A stretch of 64,000 nucleotides of DNA from Pseudomonas rhodesiae (GCF_007858255.1 NZ_VFEU01000002.1:124001-188000), one strand, 5' to 3'. Shown: positions 18,801-28,257, numbered from the stretch's first letter. A program made the numbers and translations. The notes: generated by a model not told the origin, from the letters alone.

Positions 18801-20182
18801 AACTCCACTTGCACCAGATCGAAGGTATCGCGCAGTCGGACCAGGCGCCCAGCGTCGTCATAATCGACATAGATGCGGTTTTCGTTACGGTCGCCGAGCT
18901 GGCTGAGGCGCAGCAATGCCGGATTGGCGGAGGGTTCGAACAAACGATACAGGCCGTCATCGCTCTCGATCAGCAACTGCCCGTTAAGATGTCGGCGCAC
19001 GGCCAGCCCTTCACCGGCGCTGAACACCGCGCCGCCCAGGGGGATGCTGCCCATGTCGATAGGCCGGCCCTGTTCATCGGTGTAGATCAGCGTTTCACCG
19101 CCGTCGGGGTGAGGCTGGATGGCGACGCAGACTTCATACGGCACGCTCCAGCCTGGGCCGAACAGGCTGCCCGTGCGTTCGTCACGGCTGTTGTAGAACC
19201 GCTGCCAATCAATCGGCAGGATGCCGGGCAGGACGAAATCCAGCTCTTCGTCACCGCCCAGCACCTTGGCGCCGGTGGCCGCGTGCACCGGGTTCGACGA
19301 GCCCATCGCCGCGTTGGCCATCGCCCCCATCGCACTGCTGACGGCCATCGAGGCCGCGCCGCCGATCAACATGCAGGGCAACTTGCTGAAAAACTTGCCC
19401 TTGCCGCCCTTGAGCATCAGCAACGCCGTCACCGCCAGCCCGACGCCCGGTGTCTTGCCGCTGCGGATCTCGCGGACCACCACTGAGCCGCCGCCAATGG
19501 TCACATTGGAGGAGATCAGCCCCGACGACACCACCGTTGCATCGCAGGTGCTGCGGTCACCGCTGCGCACTGCCGGTTGGCCATTGATGGTGACTTTTTC
19601 CGAACCCTCGGCCAGAAACTGCGGCGGCATCGGCGGATGTTTTGTGCACGTCACCTGATCCAGCGGCTTGGGTTCGGCGCCTGGGGCAGGCGTGGCCACC
19701 GTGGGGCGCCACATCTGCGAGAAGAAACTCTCGGCCATGTCCAGGAAGCTGGCTTCTGGCTCGGGTGCGGGCTCTTCCAGCTCAGTGCCGGCGGGTGCGA
19801 CGTGAGAGGTGATCGCCCCCGCGGCGCGAGCGGCCGGAATATTATTGGTCAGGGTGTTGGTGGAACCGGTGAGGATGTTCGCCTGCACCGTGGGCGGAAA
19901 CAGGGCGTTGCTGAAGCTCTCGCATAAATTCGATAAGCCTTTGTCCGCGCCGGTCTTGCTCATGGCCAGGCCGACAACCGTGCCCACCACGGCGCCCAGC
20001 AGGAAACAACCCAGCCCGCCGGTGGCCACGGTAATCCCGGTGGCGGCAACCACCGCCGCCGTCGCCACCGCCGTGATCGCGATGTTGGCCGCCACTTCCA
20101 GCACACCGCCGAGGATATCGGCCATCATCGAAGTGTGGGAGAGCGCATCGCCCATGCGGGCCGCCCAAAGCGCGTCAGACAT
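15803..20182 (-). CDS. PAAR-Rhs T6SS effector with C-terminal GH-E-like nuclease tip
   Basis: Polymorphic toxin of 1459 residues delivered on the VgrG spike. The N-terminus carries a prePAAR motif AARMGDALSH (AARxxDxxxH). A hydrophobic segment follows (about 28-75), then a PAAR domain (about 175-245, around VTINGQPAVRSGDRS), a second hydrophobic stretch (about 245-300), and the DUF6531 start of the cage (NPVHAATGAKVL). Many RHS/YD repeats follow. The core ends with DPIGL...VDPLGL, the self-cleavage region. The last 123 residues form the toxin tip. An Eag chaperone gene lies 12 bases upstream. Confidence 0.92.
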   Translation of the reverse strand: MSDALWAARMGDALSHTSMMADILGGVLEVAANIAITAVATAAVVAATGITVATGGLGCFLLGAVVGTVVGLAMSKTGADKGLSNLCESFSNALFPPTVQANILTGSTNTLTNNIPAARAAGAITSHVAPAGTELEEPAPEPEASFLDMAESFFSQMWRPTVATPAPGAEPKPLDQVTCTKHPPMPPQFLAEGSEKVTINGQPAVRSGDRSTCDATVVSSGLISSNVTIGGGSVVVREIRSGKTPGVGLAVTALLMLKGGKGKFFSKLPCMLIGGAASMAVSSAMGAMANAAMGSSNPVHAATGAKVLGGDEELDFVLPGILPIDWQRFYNSRDERTGSLFGPGWSVPYEVCVAIQPHPDGGETLIYTDEQGRPIDMGSIPLGGAVFSAGEGLAVRRHLNGQLLIESDDGLYRLFEPSANPALLRLSQLGDRNENRIYVDYDDAGRLVRLRDTFDLVQVELIRDQGHVVRLERLYPDQRREVLVSYGYDAIGNLAEVRDATGQVQRRFSYDAGRRMVEHQLPTGLRCFYEWALVENAEWRVVRHWTDEGDAYQFDYDLQAGITRITDGLQRVSTRHWNTQHQIVRYSDNLGQTWLFEWNDERQLLSATDPLGGRYTYSYDDAGNLIGETDPLGRSDSTLWLEHWALPLVETDAADNSWAYRYDQRGNCIAETDPLGYVTRYRYDDHGQPVEIIDATGKSKKLRWNPFGQLVEHVDCSGYPTRFSYDERGNLQVITDALGERTLFSYDAQGRLLSSQLPDGRTEQYQRNTSGQLVGYTDPAGHTTLYQHNRRGQVRQRIDAHGRQVQFGYDSYGRLQALINENGERYRFAWDAGDRLTEQQDLDGSAKRYRYDPLDNVIAVSAVPAPYGSGLAVVPETAPAPIVHRLERDAVGRLIAKTTDDGRTDYSYDAVDQLTAVTFTDLHGNTQALSFAYDALGQLLTEQSSAGSLHHHYDELGNLIQTQLPDGRWLNRLYYGSGHLHQINLDGQVISDFERDRLHREVLRTQGQLSTRSEYDRSGRLRARQRRLASQPSLLPAAAQKQFEYDPADNLIGKLDQQPATQHRQLLHYDATGRIIASQDNLHGQRETFAYDAAANLLDGPQAGAGLVVHNKLLTYQDKRYRYDAFGRTIEKRSTARGLQRFAYDAESRLIEVRNENGSVVRMTYDPLGRRIAKTEHGGDGYPLGETRFMWDGLRLLQEHRHSQTSLYIYQDEGYEPIARIDGSGPLQKIRYYHNDLNGLPEQLTEADGHTVWQATYRVWGNTLEEVREPYYIEEQNLRFQGQYLDRETGLHYNTFRFYDPDVGRFTTPDPIGLHGGLNFYVYAKNPFGWVDPLGLSCRLNSVGRTPGKNSRTGKAVIARMRAEGKIIGTGKNMRFQSTDKKWYSIKDADMAHKTDAVKYWNSKGGFHGAKSKEVRGWMRDSDNYELEYYSHNRSKGALLTDRYKDPADFIGPAEQPKY
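15806..16174 (-). other. Toxin tip of the Rhs effector (GH-E / HNH-ENDO VII-like nuclease domain)
   Basis: Residues 1337-1459, after the DPLGL cleavage site. Key elements are TPGKNSRTGKAVIARMRAEG, WYSIKDADMAHKTDAV (histidine), and NYELEYYSHNRSKGA (glutamate and Asn-Arg-Ser). This pattern resembles GH-E family toxins of the HNH/ENDO VII superfamily, so DNA or RNA cleavage is likely. The base composition drops here: 15841-15900 has 23/60 G+C by hand count, against 38/60 at 17221-17280 in the Rhs core. Confidence 0.7.
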
Positions 20183-20194
20183 GCAGGCAGCTCA

Positions 20195-20629
20195 TCAGGA
20201 AATGGCGTCGAACGACAGCGAGTTCTTGATCAGCGCCCAATGCGCCGCTTCGGCCTCCCCAAGCTTCTCGGCCTTCACATAACTCAAGGCGAGCATCTTG
20301 CGCGTGCCCGGTATCACCAGCGCCAGCTGGTATTGGAACACCTTGTCGTTGCCCTTGTTGAACTGGCTGCGCAGCTCAATGCCTTCCACTTCCTGCGCGG
20401 CGCCCAAGCGCACGTCCACGCCCGGTTGATAGCGCAGCTCCTGCACCTGTTTTTCCAGGCGCTGGAGCTGGTCGTTGAAGTTGCTGTGCAGGGTTTCGCC
20501 GTCGGCCAGCTGGCTGCGGCTGACGATCAGGGATGTGCCCAGCTCAGGGAATTTGAGGATGTTGATCGTCGCATCCTGCAGCTCGCTCGCCGGCAGTTGG
20601 AACTGGAATTCGTTGATTCGGTACGTCAT
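20195..20629 (-). CDS. Eag-type T6SS chaperone (DcrB/DUF1795 family)
   Basis: Small soluble protein of 144 residues, without a signal peptide, of the DcrB-like DUF1795 family. Eag chaperones bind the N-terminal membrane helices of prePAAR effectors and keep them soluble before loading on VgrG. The typical start YRINEFQFQLP and the mid-protein LEKQVQEL are visible. It lies between vgrG and rhs, 12 bases before the effector, the usual position for a cognate chaperone such as EagT6 or EagR. Confidence 0.88.
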   Translation of the reverse strand: MTYRINEFQFQLPASELQDATINILKFPELGTSLIVSRSQLADGETLHSNFNDQLQRLEKQVQELRYQPGVDVRLGAAQEVEGIELRSQFNKGNDKVFQYQLALVIPGTRKMLALSYVKAEKLGEAEAAHWALIKNSLSFDAIS

Positions 20630-20644
20630 GGCAAACGGGTCTCG

Positions 20645-22585
20645 TCAGGAGCTTTTCGGCGCGGGGAACGCGGCTTTGATATTGGCGTCGATGCTGGTTT
20701 TCTGGCCCTGTCCATCGGGCGTGGCGCCAGGGCCGCCGCCGTTATTGAGGTGCAGCACGCCTTTGGTATTGATCTCGGCATCGCCGCTGGCATAGAAGCT
20801 GATGTTTACGCCGGTGAGGTTGATCTGCCCGCTGGCATTCAACTCCAGGATGCTTTCGCCGCAGACCAGGCGCAGGTTTTCGCCCACCTCGATCACATAG
20901 CTCTGGCTGATGCTGTCGGTCTTGCGCTGGCCCACCGAGAGGATGTCTTCCTGCTTGACGATGCGCAGGCGGTTGTTGCCGATGGTGACCGTCTCGTTGT
21001 GGCCAATGCTCTTGTTGCGGTCGTGCCCGACGGCGTGGCTCTCATCCACCTCCACCACGATGTCCTGATTGCGCTCGGCATGGATATACAACTGCTCCAG
21101 GCCCTTCTTGTCCTCCATGCGGATTTCATTGAAGTTGGCCGGCGTGCCGCCCTTGCTGGAGCGACTTTTCATGCCGCTCTGGGTTGCGTTCTCGGGCAGG
21201 TCGTAGGGCACGGTCTGCTCGGCGTTGTACACCCGCCCGGTGATGATCGGTCGGTCCGGGTCGCCTTCCAAAAAGCTCACAATCACTTCCTGGCCGATCC
21301 GCGGAATCTGCATCGAGCCCCAGTTCTTGCCGGCCCAGGACTGCGACACACGAATCCAGCACGAGCTGTTTTCGTTGGATTGGTCGTGACGGTCCCAATA
21401 GAAATGCACCTTTACGCGGCCGTACTGGTCGGTCCAGATTTCCTCGCCTTTGGGGCCGACCACCAGTGCGGTCTGCGGGCCTTTGACGATGGGCCGGTGA
21501 GTGGTGGCCAACGGGCGGAAGCTTTGCTGGGCGTCGATGCAGGTCAGGCTGCTTTCGAACTGCGCCGAGGCCGAACCGCCGCCGCTTTCGAGGTTTTCCT
21601 GGACGATGTAGTAGCGGATGCCAACGATCAGGTATTCGCGATTCTGGTCCTGGCGGCTGAAGCCGGTGAGGCTGAACAGATGGCCCGAACCCAGGCCGCG
21701 TGCATTGCCGGCAAACTCGATCTGTTCGTGCAGGGTTTGCAGCGCTTCGATGCGGGTACGCGCGTAGTGCTCGCCGTCTTCGCTTTGCACATAGGTGCCG
21801 GGGTAGTCGTAGAGCGGGTAGTCGCCGGCGGTATGTGGGCGCGGCATGGCCGAGCGCACGTCGATGCTGGCGCTGGGGCGCTGGAAGTCGTAGTCGTTGA
21901 GTTCCAGGGAGCCCGGCTGCACCTCCTGCGCCAAATGCCAGTTGTGCATATGGTCGCGTTCGCGCTGTTGCTCATCCTTGGGGTAGTACGGCACCGACGC
22001 GTAGCCCGGCACGGTGGTGTGGGCGCCATAGGCATCGGCCAGTACCAGCACATGGCGGTCCTGCTCATGGCGGAAGAAGTAGTAGATGCCTTCCTGTTCC
22101 ATCAAACGGCTGACGAAATCGAAGCTGGTTTCGCGGTACTGCACGCAGTATTCCCACTCGCGATACGGCCGGCTCAGGGCGTCTTCGAAGTCGGAAAAGC
22201 CCAGGTCGCGGAACACCTGCTTGATGATCTGCGGGATGCTCAGGTTCTGGAAAATCCGGCAGTCCGAGGTCCGAGTCAGCAGCCAGAACCACGGGCGCAG
22301 CGTCACTTGGTAACTGGCGAACTGGCCTTGATCAATGTTCTGGCTGCACCGCGCGACGATGCCGTGGAAGTGCCGCTCGCCGCCGTCCGCCAATTGCAGG
22401 CCGACGCTCATGGGTTTGCCGAGCAACTGGTTGAGGTCGATGTTGGCGTCCAGGGACGTCAGTTGCAGCTCGTAATTGAACAGGCGCCCCAGCTCTTCAC
22501 CACCGCCCATTTCATTGAGCAGCAGCACATCCGGCCCGAGGGGGCTGGTGATCTTGGCCAGGCGTGAGGCTTGGTTGAATAGCAT
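20645..22585 (-). CDS. vgrG: T6SS spike protein VgrG (TssI)
   Basis: Trimeric needle tip of 646 residues. The N-terminal gp27-like part (about 1-380) contains the family signature FLEREGIYYFFRHE-like MEQEGIYYFFRHEQD. A gp5 OB-fold follows (RVKVHFYWDRHDQ...SCWIRVSQSWAGKNWG). The C-terminal beta-helix repeats (HNETVTIGNN, VIEVGENLRLVCGES) end in a short Gly/Pro/Lys tail. No extra effector domain is fused, so cargo is carried through the PAAR-Rhs protein. A REPIN separates it from clpV, so it may have its own promoter. Confidence 0.95.
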   Translation of the reverse strand: MLFNQASRLAKITSPLGPDVLLLNEMGGGEELGRLFNYELQLTSLDANIDLNQLLGKPMSVGLQLADGGERHFHGIVARCSQNIDQGQFASYQVTLRPWFWLLTRTSDCRIFQNLSIPQIIKQVFRDLGFSDFEDALSRPYREWEYCVQYRETSFDFVSRLMEQEGIYYFFRHEQDRHVLVLADAYGAHTTVPGYASVPYYPKDEQQRERDHMHNWHLAQEVQPGSLELNDYDFQRPSASIDVRSAMPRPHTAGDYPLYDYPGTYVQSEDGEHYARTRIEALQTLHEQIEFAGNARGLGSGHLFSLTGFSRQDQNREYLIVGIRYYIVQENLESGGGSASAQFESSLTCIDAQQSFRPLATTHRPIVKGPQTALVVGPKGEEIWTDQYGRVKVHFYWDRHDQSNENSSCWIRVSQSWAGKNWGSMQIPRIGQEVIVSFLEGDPDRPIITGRVYNAEQTVPYDLPENATQSGMKSRSSKGGTPANFNEIRMEDKKGLEQLYIHAERNQDIVVEVDESHAVGHDRNKSIGHNETVTIGNNRLRIVKQEDILSVGQRKTDSISQSYVIEVGENLRLVCGESILELNASGQINLTGVNISFYASGDAEINTKGVLHLNNGGGPGATPDGQGQKTSIDANIKAAFPAPKSS

Positions 22586-22621
22586 CGAAGTACCCTAATA
22601 ACTGAAGGAACCCAGTCCAAA

Positions 22622-22711
22622 TGTGGGAGGGGGCTTGCCCCCGATAGCAGTGTGTCAGTTGATGCATGCAGTGACTGATTCACCGCTATCGGGGGCAAGC
22701 CCCCTCCCACA
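22622..22711. repeat. REPIN between clpV and vgrG
   Basis: TGTGGGAGGGGGCTTGCCCCCG at 22622 and the inverse copy ending at 22711 surround a ~40-bp spacer. It is the only sizeable break in the minus arm between the core T6SS genes and the effector cassette. Confidence 0.9.
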
Positions 22712-22734
22712 TTTAAACCTTATTTCAACAGTCG

Positions 22735-25398
22735 TTATTCGGCGTCGTTGAAGTCGTAGTGCAGCTCATTATCCCGACTGCTGATCCGCACACCCGCCAG
22801 CGCCTTGCCCTCAAGCATGCGCGTGAGGAATTCACGGCTCATGTCCGGCAGCAGGCTGTTGGTAAGGATGGTGTCGATCATGCGTCCGCCGCTTTCGGTT
22901 TCGGTGCAGCGCGAGACGATCAGGTCGACCACCGCGTCGTCGTAGTCGAAGGTGACCTTGTGGGTGTTCTCCACACGTTTTTTGATGCGGTTGAGCTGCA
23001 AGCGAGTGATCGCCTTGAGCATCTCGTCGCTCAGCGGGTAGTAAGGGATCGTTACCAAGCGGCCGAGCAGGGCCGGTGGGAAGATCTCCAGCAGCGGCTG
23101 GCGCAGGGCCTTGGCAATCTCCTCGGGCTCGGGGATGTTCGCCGGGTCTTTGCAGACCTGGGAAATCAGCTCGGTGCCGGCGTTGGTGGTCAGCAGGATC
23201 AAGGTGTTCTTGAAGTCGATCACCCGGCCTTCGCCGTCTTCCATTACGCCTTTGTCGAACACTTGGAAGAAAATCTCGTGCACGTCCGGGTGGGCTTTTT
23301 CTACCTCGTCCAGCAACACCACGCTGTAGGGCTTGCGACGTACCGCTTCGGTCAGCACACCGCCCTCGCCGTAGCCGATGTAGCCTGGTGGCGCGCCCTT
23401 GAGGGTCGACACGGTGTGGGCTTCCTGGAACTCGCTCATGTTGATGGTGATGACGTTCTGCTCACCGCCATACATGGCTTCGGCCAGGGCCAGGGCGGTT
23501 TCGGTCTTGCCCACGCCGGAGGTGCCGGCCAGCATGAATACACCGATCGGCTTGCTCGGGTTGTCGAGGCCGGCGCGAGAGGTCTGGATGCGCTTGGCGA
23601 TCATCTGCAAGGCATGGTCCTGGCCGATGATGCGTTTTTTCAGGTGCTGATCCAGGTTCAGCACGGTTTCCAATTCGTTGCGGGCCATGCGGCCCACCGG
23701 GATGCCGGTCCAGTCGGCGACCACCGAGGCCACGGCCTGGTAATCCACGGTCGGCAGGATCAGCGGGGTTTCGCCTTGCAGCGCGGTGAGGCGTTGTTGC
23801 AGGTCGACCAATTGAGCGCGCAATTCGTCGTTGCCACTGTCCACCACCCCGGCCTTTTCGCGCAGGGTGGCACGGGTTGCGAGCAACTCGTCCACCAGGG
23901 CTTTCTCTTCGGCCCAACGGCTTTCGAGGGTGGCCAGGCGCTCGCGTTCGGCGGCCAACAGGGCTTCGCTGTTGCTCTGGCGCGCTCCGGTGTCGATGCC
24001 AATGGCATGCTCGCGGGCAATGATCTGCAGCTCGGTTTCCAGGGCCTCGATGCGACGGCGGCTGTCGTCCACTTCGGCCGGCACCGCGTGCAGGCTGATG
24101 GCCACGCGGGCGCAGGCGGTGTCCAGCAGACTCACGGATTTGTCCGGCAACTGACGCGCCGGAATGTAGCGGTGCGACAGCTTCACTGAGGCTTCCAGGG
24201 CTTCGTCAAGGATCTGCACCTGGTGGTGCTGTTCCATGGTCGAGGCCACGCCGCGCATCATCAGCAGGGCTTTGTCTTCGGAGGGCTCGGCCACTTGCAC
24301 CACTTGGAAGCGGCGGGTCAGGGCCGGGTCTTTCTCGATGTGCTTCTTGTACTCGGCCCAGGTAGTGGCGGCCACGGTGCGCAGGGTGCCGCGGGCCAGC
24401 GCAGGCTTGAGCAGGTTGGCCGCATCGCCGGTGCCGGCGGCGCCACCAGCGCCCACCAGCGTATGGGCTTCGTCGATAAACAGGATGATCGGCTTGGGCG
24501 AAGCCTGCACGTCTTCAATCACCTGGCGCAGGCGCTGTTCGAACTCGCCTTTCATGCTGGCGCCGGCTTGCAGCAAGCCCACATCCAGGCTGCGCAGTTC
24601 CACATCCTTGAGCGACGGCGGCACATCGCCGGCGACGATGCGCAGGGCAAACCCCTCGACCACAGCGGTTTTACCCACCCCGGCTTCACCGGTGAGGATT
24701 GGGTTGTTCTGGCGCCGACGCATGAGGATATCGACCAACTGGCGGATCTCTTCGTCACGCCCCACGATCGGGTCGAGCTTGCCGCTGCGCGCCTGTTCGG
24801 TCAGGTCCACAGTGAAGCGCTTGAGGGCTTCCTGCTTGCCCATCGCGCTGGGCGCCATGGCGCCGCTGGCTTCGCCCGGAACGGCGCCGGCGTTGAAACC
24901 GTCGCTGGCGGTCAGGGCGTTTTCCGGCGAGTCGCCGACGTATTCGTCAAAACGCTCGCTCAGGGCCTCGGCCTTGATCTTGTCGAACTCGCCGGACAAG
25001 CCCAGCAACGCATGGCGCAGGCTCGGGGTCTTGAGAATGCCCAGCACCAGGTAACCGGTGCGCACTTGGCTTTCGCCGAACATCAGGCTGCCGTAGACCC
25101 AGCCACGTTCCACTGCTTCTTCTACGTGGGACGACAGGTCGGTGATGGAAGTCGAGCCGCGCGGCAGACGGTCCAAGGCTTCGGTCAGGTCGCGGGCCAG
25201 GCGCGCCGGCTCGACGTTGAACTGGCGGATGATGCGGTGCAGGTCCGAGTCCTGCAGTTGCAGCAACTGGTGGAACCAGTGGGCCAGTTCCACGTAAGGA
25301 TTGCCCCGCAACTTGCAGAACACGGTGGCGGCTTCGATGGCTTTGTAGGCCACGCTGTTGAGTTTGCCGAACAGTGCGGCGCGACTGATTTCACCCAT
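22735..25398 (-). CDS. clpV: T6SS disassembly ATPase ClpV (TssH)
   Basis: AAA+ unfoldase of 887 residues that recycles contracted TssBC sheaths. It has an N-terminal Clp-N domain (about 1-160), a first AAA domain with GEAGVGKTAVVEG (about 230), a middle coiled-coil region (about 410-520), and a second AAA domain with GTSGVGKTETAL (about 630) and VVLLDEVEKAHP. A C-terminal D2-small domain completes the protein. Its start overlaps the tssG stop by 8 bases. Confidence 0.96.
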   Translation of the reverse strand: MGEISRAALFGKLNSVAYKAIEAATVFCKLRGNPYVELAHWFHQLLQLQDSDLHRIIRQFNVEPARLARDLTEALDRLPRGSTSITDLSSHVEEAVERGWVYGSLMFGESQVRTGYLVLGILKTPSLRHALLGLSGEFDKIKAEALSERFDEYVGDSPENALTASDGFNAGAVPGEASGAMAPSAMGKQEALKRFTVDLTEQARSGKLDPIVGRDEEIRQLVDILMRRRQNNPILTGEAGVGKTAVVEGFALRIVAGDVPPSLKDVELRSLDVGLLQAGASMKGEFEQRLRQVIEDVQASPKPIILFIDEAHTLVGAGGAAGTGDAANLLKPALARGTLRTVAATTWAEYKKHIEKDPALTRRFQVVQVAEPSEDKALLMMRGVASTMEQHHQVQILDEALEASVKLSHRYIPARQLPDKSVSLLDTACARVAISLHAVPAEVDDSRRRIEALETELQIIAREHAIGIDTGARQSNSEALLAAERERLATLESRWAEEKALVDELLATRATLREKAGVVDSGNDELRAQLVDLQQRLTALQGETPLILPTVDYQAVASVVADWTGIPVGRMARNELETVLNLDQHLKKRIIGQDHALQMIAKRIQTSRAGLDNPSKPIGVFMLAGTSGVGKTETALALAEAMYGGEQNVITINMSEFQEAHTVSTLKGAPPGYIGYGEGGVLTEAVRRKPYSVVLLDEVEKAHPDVHEIFFQVFDKGVMEDGEGRVIDFKNTLILLTTNAGTELISQVCKDPANIPEPEEIAKALRQPLLEIFPPALLGRLVTIPYYPLSDEMLKAITRLQLNRIKKRVENTHKVTFDYDDAVVDLIVSRCTETESGGRMIDTILTNSLLPDMSREFLTRMLEGKALAGVRISSRDNELHYDFNDAE

Positions 25399-26434
25399 GC
25401 TCTGGATTCCTTGAGGTGGTGGCTTGATCGGCGTAATGCCGGGCCAGGATTAGGTCGTTGGCGTCGTGCGCAGGTTGGCCGAGCCACGTGTTGAAGCCCA
25501 GGCGAAACTGGCCGTTAAGCCGCAGCGCCGGTACTTCGGGTTGTTGCAGGACCAGGTTCAAGTCCCAGTCCAATTCGTGGCCCAGGTACTCGGCTACCCA
25601 CGCCACCAGTTCGTTGAACGGCTGGTGGCCGGGCAGCATGCCCATGTAGTCATCGAGCGTGAGCGGGCCCAGGCGGATACGGAATTTATGCTGGCGGTCC
25701 CACACATGGCTGCCCAGGCACAGGTCCACGCCCAGCCGGTTGGCGTTGACGCCCACGCGGCTGCGTTCGGGCAGTTCGAGCCATTGGCCGACGTATTCCT
25801 CGATCTCTACCGGCAGGCCGAAGTACTCGCTGAGGATGGCTTTGAGACCGTCCGGATAGCGGGTCTGTGCCGACAGGTGGCCGCTGTAATGCAGCTTGGC
25901 CGTGTCGGGAATCAGCCCCTGGTTGAGCAGGCTCGGCATGCCGCGACCGCTCAACGCGGCGAGGCGCGCGGACCAGTAGTCATCGTCGGGTCGGTCGTGG
26001 CTGACCGTCGGCCGCGCCTCGGCCCAGGCTCGGTAGAACAGGCTGAGCAGACGGTGGTGGAACACGTCCAGAAACTGTTTGCTGGTGCTGTCGGCGTTGT
26101 TGCGTTGACGCTCGCGCACGTATTCGGTGATGTGCAACGGCAGCGGGCCGTTGGGGCCGCCCAGGCCGAAGAAGAACTGCTCCAGCCGCGCCGGCCGGCC
26201 GTCACCGCCAGGCTCCAGCGACGCCAGGGTGGCCGGGGCGAACGTGCAGTCGGCCTGTTGCCCGAGGCGCAACGGGTCGTCCGCCAGGCGCAGGGAATGG
26301 CCCAGGCGCGGCAGCTGCGGCGACTCGCATTCGATGCGCCGCAGGGCCTGGAAGAAATCGTATTCCCAGGGCTCCTGGTGCATCGCTTCCAGGGTACTCA
26401 CAGGGTCGGACGACGTCCGGGCTTGGCTTTCCAT
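25391..26434 (-). CDS. tssG: T6SS baseplate protein TssG
   Basis: Baseplate wedge subunit (ImpH/VasB family) of 347 residues, partner of TssF and TssE. The family start is visible as WEYDFFQALRRIE with LGHSLRLADDPLRLGQ, and GPLTLDDYMGMLPG lies near the C-terminus. ATG 26434 overlaps the end of tssF by 37 bases; an internal ATG at 26383 (MHQEPWEYDFF) is a possible alternative start. Confidence 0.94.
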   Translation of the reverse strand: MESQARTSSDPVSTLEAMHQEPWEYDFFQALRRIECESPQLPRLGHSLRLADDPLRLGQQADCTFAPATLASLEPGGDGRPARLEQFFFGLGGPNGPLPLHITEYVRERQRNNADSTSKQFLDVFHHRLLSLFYRAWAEARPTVSHDRPDDDYWSARLAALSGRGMPSLLNQGLIPDTAKLHYSGHLSAQTRYPDGLKAILSEYFGLPVEIEEYVGQWLELPERSRVGVNANRLGVDLCLGSHVWDRQHKFRIRLGPLTLDDYMGMLPGHQPFNELVAWVAEYLGHELDWDLNLVLQQPEVPALRLNGQFRLGFNTWLGQPAHDANDLILARHYADQATTSRNPEHG

Positions 26435-28257
26435 CGCATGATCTCGCCGCGTTCGGTGGTACGGATCACCGTCTCGGTAAAGCTGTTGATCGACACGTAG
26501 CGTGCCAGGAAGCGTTCCAACACCGCACCGAGCAGGAACACGCCGGTGCCGCGAAACGCGTTTTCATCGAATTCCAGGGTGATTTCCAGGCCCCGGCCAA
26601 ACACGATCGGGCCGGGCATCGGCAGGCGCCGGGTCACGGCTTTACTGCTGACTTCGCGCAAACCCTCGATCTGCAATTGCAGCGCGGCGTCGTTGCTGTC
26701 GCCATACAGCCGCAGCAGCTCGCGCAAAGCGCCGGCGCCCTGGCCCTGTTCGCTCAGGGACAGGTAATTGAGCGACAGCTGGCTGATCAGGCGCCAAGCC
26801 TTGGCGTCATGGGCATGGCTGGCGCGCGGGCGGCTCGGGCCGGCTACGCAGCGCACGGCCAGCACCGGGGCGCTGTCGGCCAGGGTGAAGTCGGTCTTGC
26901 CATTGCCCACGCTCATGAACAGCGGCAGATCGCGGTTGGTGCACAGGGCGGTTACGCCGAGTTGGCGCAGGTCGTGACGGTACGGCGCTTGCTGGCTGTC
27001 CACCAGGCTCACAAAGGTTTCGCTGCCCACGTAGGTGGAACGCGGGCCGTTGCGGCGTTGGTCGCTGGACAGCACGCGAGGCTCGCGGCGCACCGTGTAG
27101 TAGGCCTTGTCCCGCCCGTAGCGCGACGGGTCGCGCACCGCGTAGAACGGCAGAAACGGCTGCTCCGGTCCGGTGCCATGGCCGGTCAGGCCGGTGAGGG
27201 AATGCACCTCGAAATCCATCGGCCGGGTGCGGTCGGCGATCACATGGTGTTCATTGACGCGGTCGGACAGGTGAATACGGTCCAGGCGTTTGGGGAACAG
27301 GTTGATCGCCGGGGTGCAGAACGGCAGGAACTGCGCCGCGCCGACACTGCCTTCCAGGCTCGGCTCGTGACGGTCGAACAGCACGATCAATTCCAGCTCC
27401 TGGCCGTCGCAGCGCTTGACCGCCCGGCTCAGCTCGGCGAACTCCACGAACAGGAACCGCTGGGGCAGGGCGAAGTACTCCTGCAACAACCGATAACCCT
27501 GGAACGCCCGCGCCACTACCGGCATGGCCGCGTCCGCGTCGTCGAACCCGCGTGAACGCAGTGCGTCTTGCGGTAGGCGCTCGACCCAATCGCCACCGGG
27601 CTTGCGCGCGAACACCGCGCAGACGTTGCCCAGCAGTTGCTCGTAAAGGCGGAACGGTTGCTCGTCGGCGCCGCTGAGGTACAGCGGCAGGCTGTCAAGA
27701 TCGAGGCTGTTGAATGGCAGCTCGGCGCCGGTGCGCAGGGTCAGACGCAGGCCGGCCTTGGCCTTCGGTTCGCTGGCGGCCAGGCGCCCGAGTACGGTGG
27801 CCGGGTTGCCGAAGTACTCGGCATTGCTCACCTGCAGCGGCCACAGCGTCACCGGGTGCGCGGTGCGGTACTCGCAGCAGGTTTGGGTCTCGCGGCCGAG
27901 GGCGGCGCGCAGGACGGTGTCGCGCGGCAACGGGAAACCGCCGACCAGCGAACCTTCGTCGGGGTCGGTCTGCAATTGCACCACGGTCATCGACGGGGTC
28001 GGCGCCAGGTAATGCGGGTAGGCGATTTCCAGCAAATTGTGGGTGAAGGTCGGGTACTCGGCGTCGAGCTTGAGCTGCACGCGGGCGGTCAGGTAGGCAA
28101 AGCCTTCGAGCAGGCGTTCGACGTACGGGTCGGCGCAGTCCATACCGGACAGGGTCAGCCGACTGGCGATCTTCGGGTATTCCTTGGCGAACTCGGCGGC
28201 GCTTTCGCGCACGTGGTGCAGTTCCTGGTTGTACAGCTCCAGCAGGCGCGGGTTCAT
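26398..28257 (-). CDS. tssF: T6SS baseplate protein TssF
   Basis: Large baseplate wedge protein (ImpG/VasA family) of 619 residues. The conserved opening [20 protein letters not shown] and the following YPKIASRL and [18 protein letters not shown] elements are diagnostic. The C-terminal part includes [20 protein letters not shown]. Its ATG overlaps the tssE stop by four bases (ATGA), showing translational coupling. Confidence 0.95.
   Translation of the reverse strand: MNPRLLELYNQELHHVRESAAEFAKEYPKIASRLTLSGMDCADPYVERLLEGFAYLTARVQLKLDAEYPTFTHNLLEIAYPHYLAPTPSMTVVQLQTDPDEGSLVGGFPLPRDTVLRAALGRETQTCCEYRTAHPVTLWPLQVSNAEYFGNPATVLGRLAASEPKAKAGLRLTLRTGAELPFNSLDLDSLPLYLSGADEQPFRLYEQLLGNVCAVFARKPGGDWVERLPQDALRSRGFDDADAAMPVVARAFQGYRLLQEYFALPQRFLFVEFAELSRAVKRCDGQELELIVLFDRHEPSLEGSVGAAQFLPFCTPAINLFPKRLDRIHLSDRVNEHHVIADRTRPMDFEVHSLTGLTGHGTGPEQPFLPFYAVRDPSRYGRDKAYYTVRREPRVLSSDQRRNGPRSTYVGSETFVSLVDSQQAPYRHDLRQLGVTALCTNRDLPLFMSVGNGKTDFTLADSAPVLAVRCVAGPSRPRASHAHDAKAWRLISQLSLNYLSLSEQGQGAGALRELLRLYGDSNDAALQLQIEGLREVSSKAVTRRLPMPGPIVFGRGLEITLEFDENAFRGTGVFLLGAVLERFLARYVSINSFTETVIRTTERGEIMRWKAKPGRRPTL

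Noticed and set aside
20135..22567. Long plus-strand open frame across vgrG and the Eag gene
   Set aside because: Composition artefact opposite vgrG; no ribosome site or domain.
22759..25494. Plus-strand open frames across clpV
   Set aside because: Shadows of the clpV codon pattern without any domain.
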